From Lytechinus variegatus (Eukaryota > Echinodermata > Echinoidea > Temnopleuroida > Toxopneustidae), in the NCBI RefSeq assembly GCF_018143015.1, contig NC_054742.1, positions 18,228,441 through 18,292,440 of the forward strand: a DNA stretch of 64,000 nt. Direction: 5' to 3'. Below, one piece after another: positions 59,101 through 64,000 of the stretch. How positions within the stretch are numbered: position 1 is the stretch's first letter; the number at the start of each line of letters is the position of its first letter. The notes beneath the pieces are model-generated. The model saw only the letters and a program-made list of their open reading frames with translations, ran no database searches and had not been told where the DNA came from. The position numbers were made by a program, and so were the translations under genes.

Positions 59101-62100
59101 TAAAACATTTTGATTTTGTTTTATCATCCCCGCAAATTAGACCCTAAACACGACGGTTTTCCTAGCGAATTAATAGATACCCTTTTTTCGTTATTTTTGT
59201 GTTTTTGACACCCTTATCACGTTACGTAGGTAACGTGCCCTATCGTGAAAAGGACATCCTTTTTACGTTTTTTTTTGGTCGCGCATGGTATCCACTCGTC
59301 AATGTAAGTGCCCCCGGCCCCCGGGTTTTTTTGTGACGGCGTAGGCCTTTGCAAGCAGCTATTATTATGGTAAAAAAGTAAATGAAATGTCAAGAAATAC
59401 ATGATAATGATTTTTATGGTACATTTTAGTAGGCCTATATCAATTCATACTTGTTATCAAAAAGAAAAAAGTGGGTCGTTACGGACCATTAAAAATGGGA
59501 AATTTGGGCATTTTATATTTAGGATAGAGCAACTGCTCGTTATAGACGTCACAATAAATCAAGCATTCTAAATTCTATCAACTCCATTTTTTGTCAAATA
59601 ACACCTTCATCGATATTTTGAAATGATTTTTCTCATATTTTCATCATCTTTTTATCAGGGTGAAATTCCCCTTTAATTTACAAAACAGATTCGCAAACAA
59701 TATCAAGAGTAGTGGGAGGCAAGGGTGGAAATCTAAGGTAGGGGACCAGGGGCTGGAAAACAGGCAAAAAAAAACAAAAACAAACTAACAAAAAAAAAAG
59801 GAAGGTTTATCACCCCCAAAAGAAGGTCGTCTCGTCCAAAATACATGTTTTACTTCGATTTAAATGATGTAGGCCTATTTCTTTCCATCATATATAAAAG
59901 AACAAAAATAGTAGGGGGACATTTGATAATGTGCCCCTACTATTTTGGGTTAGGGGGAAGTGTCCCCCTGGGATTTGCGCCCATGTGGGTGGGGGGTGCT
60001 GCACCTCCTTTCGGAATCATTATGGAACAGTGTGAATAGTCGCTGTGATTTCGATCTCATACCTATAAAAAAATAGAACAAAAAACGCCTTGACCACAGG
60101 CCAAAATGCCTAACAATTTTTCCGCGGCATTAACAACTCTCGTAAGGGGCGCTCCATTTATAAATAGAGTTGCATGTGTAGCTGTCTATGGCAACAGAAT
60201 CCATCGCAGAATTGAAGCCAGAAGCGTGGGAATTTGGCAGAAAATTCAAGAAAAGAACCGGTGAGTACCGATTTAAGAGTAATTATATATTCATTAACAT
60301 TTATTGAATCATAAGAATAAAGATTTTTTACGGAAAGAAAGCTTAGTTCTAAGCTAGGGCTGCCCAAATGCGCGTGAGTGGAGTCTCAGTTTCTTAACAC
60401 GGGTAAGTATTGCGGTGTCGCCTAGAGTGGTCGGGACGGGAAGAAATTGCAATAAAATCTAGTAGTTATCGTACAGAATGCACAGGTTAAAATCACTGCA
60501 ATAATCAGAAAGCATAAATACTGTTTTTCATTAAAATGTGTAAAAGTAAAACTCTAATGATTTGCGCTCATCTTAGCTGTAATACACTAATAATAGATCA
60601 TTTTACGGGGGTGTGTCATCGTGTTCGCCTCCTGTTCGTGAACTGCAGTTCATCAACACGAACACCAAACTTGAATTTTGAAATCACGATTTTCCCAATC
60701 CCTGGGGGTTGGTGTTAGTGAATAGGGAAATTGCACGTAGATCGTCAACACCAGCTGTAATGCTCGGTTCAGCAGACGACATTCAACACCAGAGCTCAAC
60801 ACCGAACACAAACTGCCGGAAATACGTCATATTTTCCGAGGTCAATCCCAACACCAGCGTGATTTCAAGTACGGTGTTGTAGCTGGTGTTGATGTTGTCC
60901 CAACACCAACACCAGATTTCAACACCGTACTTGAAATCACCCACTGATTAATCTAAGTAACGTTAATACCTTTACTTTAGACCAAAAGCTTCAGTCTCTG
61001 TATTTTGGTTGTTCCGCTGAACTACGTTGGTTCCACTCACCAATACATAGACTGAAGAGCTTGGAGGCCCGTTCGTACAGCCAACGTAAAGTGAACTAAC
61101 GTTTTATAGGTTGCGATTTAAAACTTTAAAAATTTACAGTTTCATGGTTTCCATTATCCATTATTTCTTCCAATCTTAAGTTGAAAGGAAATTAAGCTTA
61201 ATCAGTTCACAATTAACAGATTAAACCTTTATGCTCATGAATAGGTATCTGTTTAGGCATTTTGATGTTCATCAATATATATTCATTTTGATGTTCGGCA
61301 ATATATATCATATATATTCATGGTAGTAAAGTCTTCACTTTTATCATCAAAATATATACATGTATATATATGTATATGATATATATTGCTGAATCATAAA
61401 ATGCCTAAACAGATACCTATTCATGAGCATAAAGGTTTAATCTTTTATTTGTAAACTGATTAAGTTTAATTTCTTTTCATGTGTTTGCATGCTGTAACTT
61501 AAGATTGGAATAAATCATGTAACTGGTAAACACTTTACTAACATGAATATCAGTGTGTGGGACTAGAGTAAAATTTCATGGTATCTTTGGAAGAGTTTTT
61601 AAAGGTGAAGAAATAAAATATCATCATTGATTTTAACATATTTTGTCAATATCATACCAATAATTAACATACACAAAAATCAAGTTAAAAAATTATTTGT
61701 CCGGGGGGACCTTTGCTCCAATACATTATTCGATGCATGTTTTGGATTCCTCTCTGAATTTCCTATCAAATGGTACCAGTTTCATGAAAATTGGTCAACA
61801 CGTAACGACGCAGTGGCCATTGAAAGTTGAAGGTCACGCCCATTTTTGTCAATACAAGGAGAAAAGGGCGGGCCATAGCGCGAGAACCGACGGACCGATT
61901 GGACAAATTTTTTTTGTTTTGTGCTTGGGCCATGGTGAATTTTATGTATACCAGATTACAACAAATTCTGAGACGGTAGGGTGCAAAATTGCACATTCAT
62001 TGGGTGAATTGGCATGGAATGACCCGCATACACTAGCTTATTTTTAATATACAGACTTATACTTTATATTTGGTCTCTCAATCTGGCTGCTCGATCCTCG

Positions 62101-63901
62101 GCCCCGTCTTACAGACCTGCCAACCAGTATGTTTTTGGTATGTTTTTGCAACATCAAAATTTTTAAAAATCAAAGTCCGTATTTTTATTCACTATAGAAA
62201 TTGTACACTTAATTGTCGGCAGTACGTTTTTTCTTTAAAAATATGTTTGTTTGTTTTTTTTACAAAATTGTAATTCATTGAGAAAAATCATCTCTATGTC
62301 TCTATTTCATAAAATTACAAAAATATGGTTATTAGATTAATGTAATTTCAGGTAACTTGGTTTTTTTTAATCATTTTGTTAAAACCGGGGTGAGATACAC
62401 ACATGTTTCAATTGTTTTTTTTTTTCATCTACATGTACAAGATCAGTGTGCATTTTAGCTTGCATGCAGCTTGAGCGCCGCGATGAGCGAGTGCGCCATG
62501 TATTTTATTATAAAGTACACTTTTGAGGGGAAAAATACATTTTTTTTATTACAATTTTTCATTTCCAGAGGTTGACAGATCTGCTGTAACATTATTGATC
62601 TTGTAATGAAAAGCCTGTTTTCCACAAAAATAACAAAAACTACTAGTTATAGAGATAAAAGCCCCAGAAATCTTGGAAAATACAGTGAGCATTGAGTTCA
62701 TACTTTCACTGTACAATCATGTTACAAAGATTGTTCTATAAATCCACATTGGAGTATCCATAATAATTTCAATACAAAGAAATTGGACTTTTAAAAAAGC
62801 CTGGATTTTGAGTGACACTACACAACTGGGCTGAAATTAAAAACTGTGTTAAATTTCTTTGCGAGATGCCGGATGAGCTCCACATCATTGATGTGCTAGT
62901 TTTTTTTTAATTAATTTATGTTCTCTCTTGTTTTGGGGTGCTCCATAATCTTTTTAAATGGAGATTATTGGCAACTTTTCCAATCATAAGTAATGTAGGA
63001 CTGTTATTTTGTACATTTCTTTTCTCTTTTTGTTCTTCAGTTTTGTTATTTAGTTCAGTTTGTTTACATTCTTGATGCTTCTGTTGTCATCCATTTCCAT
63101 TTGACTTTCAGCCTGCTTCTCCCATCATTCCTTTCCTATTCAGATGTGTTCATTCATTATGTTCTCACATCTGATTCTTTTGTTAAACATTCTTATTATG
63201 CAATCATCACAACATCTTAATATTATCTTCACTTATCTCTTATTGGTTATTTCATGAATTAGACTCCTATTAGTTGGCTCCTCCATTATTTTAATTTTGA
63301 TTGGTTGATATTACTTAATTTGAATATAGGCCTACAGGTATTTTAATTTTGTGATATGATTCTTAGTTTTACATTGTGTACTTAGGCAAAGAAGCCATCT
63401 TGATTAATCAGTGCACTACCAGACTTCATTGAGTTAAGTTTGGTTATCATGTTCCTGTGTCTTCTGAGTTGATTCTACTTAATTTCTGTTTGCTGTTCCA
63501 TATAATGTGTATGTTTGAGCTTGTGTTATCCTCCTTGTGCAGTTGAATATTTATTTCCCATAGACTTATATTTAAAGCCGCACAAGGACATTGAAATGAA
63601 TCAAATGTGGTAGAACAGCAAGGACAAGGTACAAATACACTGTGATATACATTGAAGATTCCACATCTCTGTTTATCTCCATTTATACTAGCCAAATGGC
63701 CGAGGATTATGATTTGTCTGATAGGCTTTGCTTGAAAGGAGATGGAAAAAGAAGCCATTTTGGTGGATGTGTTTGTTATTTCTTTTATGCATGACGTCTG
63801 ATATTTGTATTTCTTACAGGATACATGCACAGGATTCCTCCTTGGGGGTATTGGGGAAATCAATAACAAGAGACAGCCAAACTTCATGGTAGTTGAGAAG
63901 G
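56085..63901 (+). CDS. ATP6V1F: V-type proton ATPase subunit F, first two exons (3'-partial)
   Basis: Exon 56085-56132 encodes [16 protein letters not shown] (donor gtgagt). Exon 63820-63901 (acceptor tatttcttacag, donor gtaggt) encodes [15 protein letters not shown], then [12 protein letters not shown] and one base. The joined sequence follows subunit F of animals ([25 protein letters not shown]...NFLVVEKDT) almost residue for residue. The protein is the small stalk subunit of the V1 sector of the vacuolar proton pump, on the central rotor with subunit D. About 43 of about 119 codons are in the window. Intron 1 is 7.7 kb and packed with MITEs. The ATG is the first in frame after an upstream leader, and the first exon codes exactly up to GDE as expected. 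Confidence 0.96.
56305..56370 (+). repeat. End of a GGTGATTTCAAG MITE
   Basis: GGGTGATTTCAAGTTCGGTG then TTGGTGTTGAGAG matches the ends of the hairpin at 60859-60942, and TTCAGCAG/GCTGCTGAA words are shared with 60760. The other end is not obvious. Confidence 0.5.
57982..58157. mobile_element. hAT MITE, 176 bp, 8-bp TSD
   Basis: GTTTCAAT at 57974-57981 and 58158-58165. Ends CATTGGCGGCGGAAGC and, reversed, CATAGGCGGCGGAAGC. The interior holds two direct copies of TTGACAAGCAAAAAAAAA. Non-coding. Confidence 0.9.
58496..58611. repeat. GATGAT/GTGGTG microsatellite
   Basis: Irregular GATGATG and GTGGTGA runs preceded by a purine-rich A/G tract from 58420. A Met/Val-rich open frame here is a by-product. 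Confidence 0.9.
58764..59325. mobile_element. hAT-like MITE with CCCGGG ends, 562 bp
   Basis: TTTTTTTG at 58756-58763 and 59326-59333 is a possible 8-bp TSD, in low-complexity flanks. The left CCCGGGGGGGGGCCACTTCC then GAGTGGATACCATGCGCGAC mirrors the right GTCGCGCATGGTATCCACTC then GTGCCCCCGGCCCCCGGG. Inside, ACCCTAAACACG and AAAAGGACATCCTTT words recur every 60-100 bp. Confidence 0.82.
59510..59672 (+). repeat. Single arm of a TTAA-type MITE
   Basis: Ends AGGGTGAAATTCCCCT then TTAA (59673-59676), close to the AGGGGAAT-type ends at 21.7 and 24.1 kb. The left partner arm was not found. Confidence 0.45.
60188..60260 (+). CDS. Candidate first exon inside ATP6V1F intron 1
   Basis: ATG followed by 24 codons, [16 protein letters not shown] then GRKFKKRT, plus one base and a strong gtgagt donor. 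A tttataaata box lies about 37 bp upstream of the ATG. I do not recognise the peptide. It ends in phase 1 and so cannot splice in frame to the phase-0 exon at 63820. It could start a nested gene or be chance. Confidence 0.3.
60859..60942. repeat. Hairpin with GTGATTTCAAGTACGGTGTTG arms
   Basis: The first 20 bp, GTGATTTCAAGTACGGTGTT, pairs perfectly with the last AACACCGTACTTGAAATCAC, and the middle is also CAACACCA/TGGTGTTG-rich. 84 bp in all. Confidence 0.8.
61161..61514. repeat. 354-bp palindrome with 43-bp inner arms
   Basis: Outer arms on TCTTCCAATCTTAAGTT / AACTTAAGATTGGAATA. Inner arms 61221-61263 and 61398-61440 pair without mismatch by eye (TTAAACCTTTATGCTCATGA and onwards). The centre is an AT-rich run with many ATATAT words. 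Confidence 0.85.
61520..63815. other. Rest of ATP6V1F intron 1
   Basis: The stretch 61697-62047 is open for 116 codons but has no recognisable motif and lies near CpG-bearing repeat-like sequence. From 62.1 kb to the exon the DNA is AT-rich and featureless to me. Confidence 0.35.
63820..63901 (+). CDS. ATP6V1F: ATP6V1F exon 2
   Basis: Starts at phase 0 with [15 protein letters not shown] and ends one base into the next codon before gtaggt. GFLLGGIGE is the best conserved motif of subunit F. Confidence 0.96.
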
Positions 63902-64000
63902 GTAGGTGAAACTTTAATTGTAGAGGATTGCTAGTATTTTTGTGAATTGTTTCCTGACATCTGTATGTTCTGTAAAATACATTGATATATCTTGCTATTT

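Noticed and set aside
61697..62047. Plus-strand frame of 116 codons in the ATP6V1F intron
   Set aside because: No recognisable motif, and a minus-strand frame of 76 codons covers the same DNA; looks like repeat sequence. Kept only as a note in the intron entry.
1..64000. CRISPR arrays, prokaryotic operons or integrated virus
   Set aside because: The tandem repeats lack spacers, genes have introns with GT/AG sites, and no viral gene set or long terminal repeats are visible.

Overview
This is a window of animal nuclear DNA, AT-rich, with long introns, short exons and a heavy load of small DNA transposons. No bacterial-style operon, CRISPR array, rRNA gene or free-standing tRNA gene is visible. 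Several repeat types suggest a marine deuterostome, most likely an echinoderm such as a sea urchin: a tRNA-derived SINE with a GCGC-type tail, TTAA-flanked palindromic MITEs, hAT-type MITEs, a long foldback element and a repeat carrying AGGTCA half-sites. That assignment is inference, not proof.

Four genes are supported by conserved protein sequence joined across consensus splice sites. (1) Positions 5389-6017 (+): the last two coding exons of a LASP/nebulin-family gene, ending in an SH3 domain with a poly(A) signal behind it. (2) Positions 10681-22779 (+): six exons of a LASP1-type gene (half LIM domain, nebulin repeat, Pro/Gln linker, SH3). Its exon sum is an exact multiple of three and only the first LIM exon is missing. 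(3) Positions 35094-38487 (-): a complete two-exon TMUB1/TMUB2-type gene (transmembrane, ubiquitin-like, two C-terminal membrane helices; 422 aa). (4) Positions 56085-63901 (+): the first two exons of V-ATPase subunit F (ATP6V1F), with a 7.7 kb first intron; the gene runs off the right edge. The LASP and TMUB genes converge, and TMUB and ATP6V1F diverge. Three further short open exons with good splice signals (1127-1174, 45990-46066, 60188-60260) belong to no gene I can name.

Most of the rest is repeats, many resolved to the base by target-site duplications. Region by region: 1-5.3 kb, a SINE and MITE arms; 8.96-9.88 kb, a 16-bp minisatellite; 10.9-13.7 kb, a LINE 3' end and MITEs; 16.2-17.1 kb, a Tc1-like MITE and a hairpin MITE; 20.3-24.6 kb, TTAA-flanked MITEs, one nested in an AGGTCA element; 27.2-29.6 kb, a decayed hAT and a long-TIR element of odd composition; 36-43 kb, AGGTCA elements, one split by a 2.9-kb insertion with an 8-bp TSD; 44-46 kb, two opposed LINE fragments; 47.9-49.1 kb, a palindromic hAT-like element; 50.1-55.4 kb, a 5.3-kb foldback element with arms of about 890 bp; 56-64 kb, the ATP6V1F intron with at least five more MITE families.

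The most rewarding observations are the nested insertions whose empty sites survive in sister copies, the repeat family that spreads perfect DR1-type AGGTCA sites, the large foldback element next to the ATP6V1F promoter, and the tandem LASP-type SH3 genes with different intron structure in the SH3 domain.
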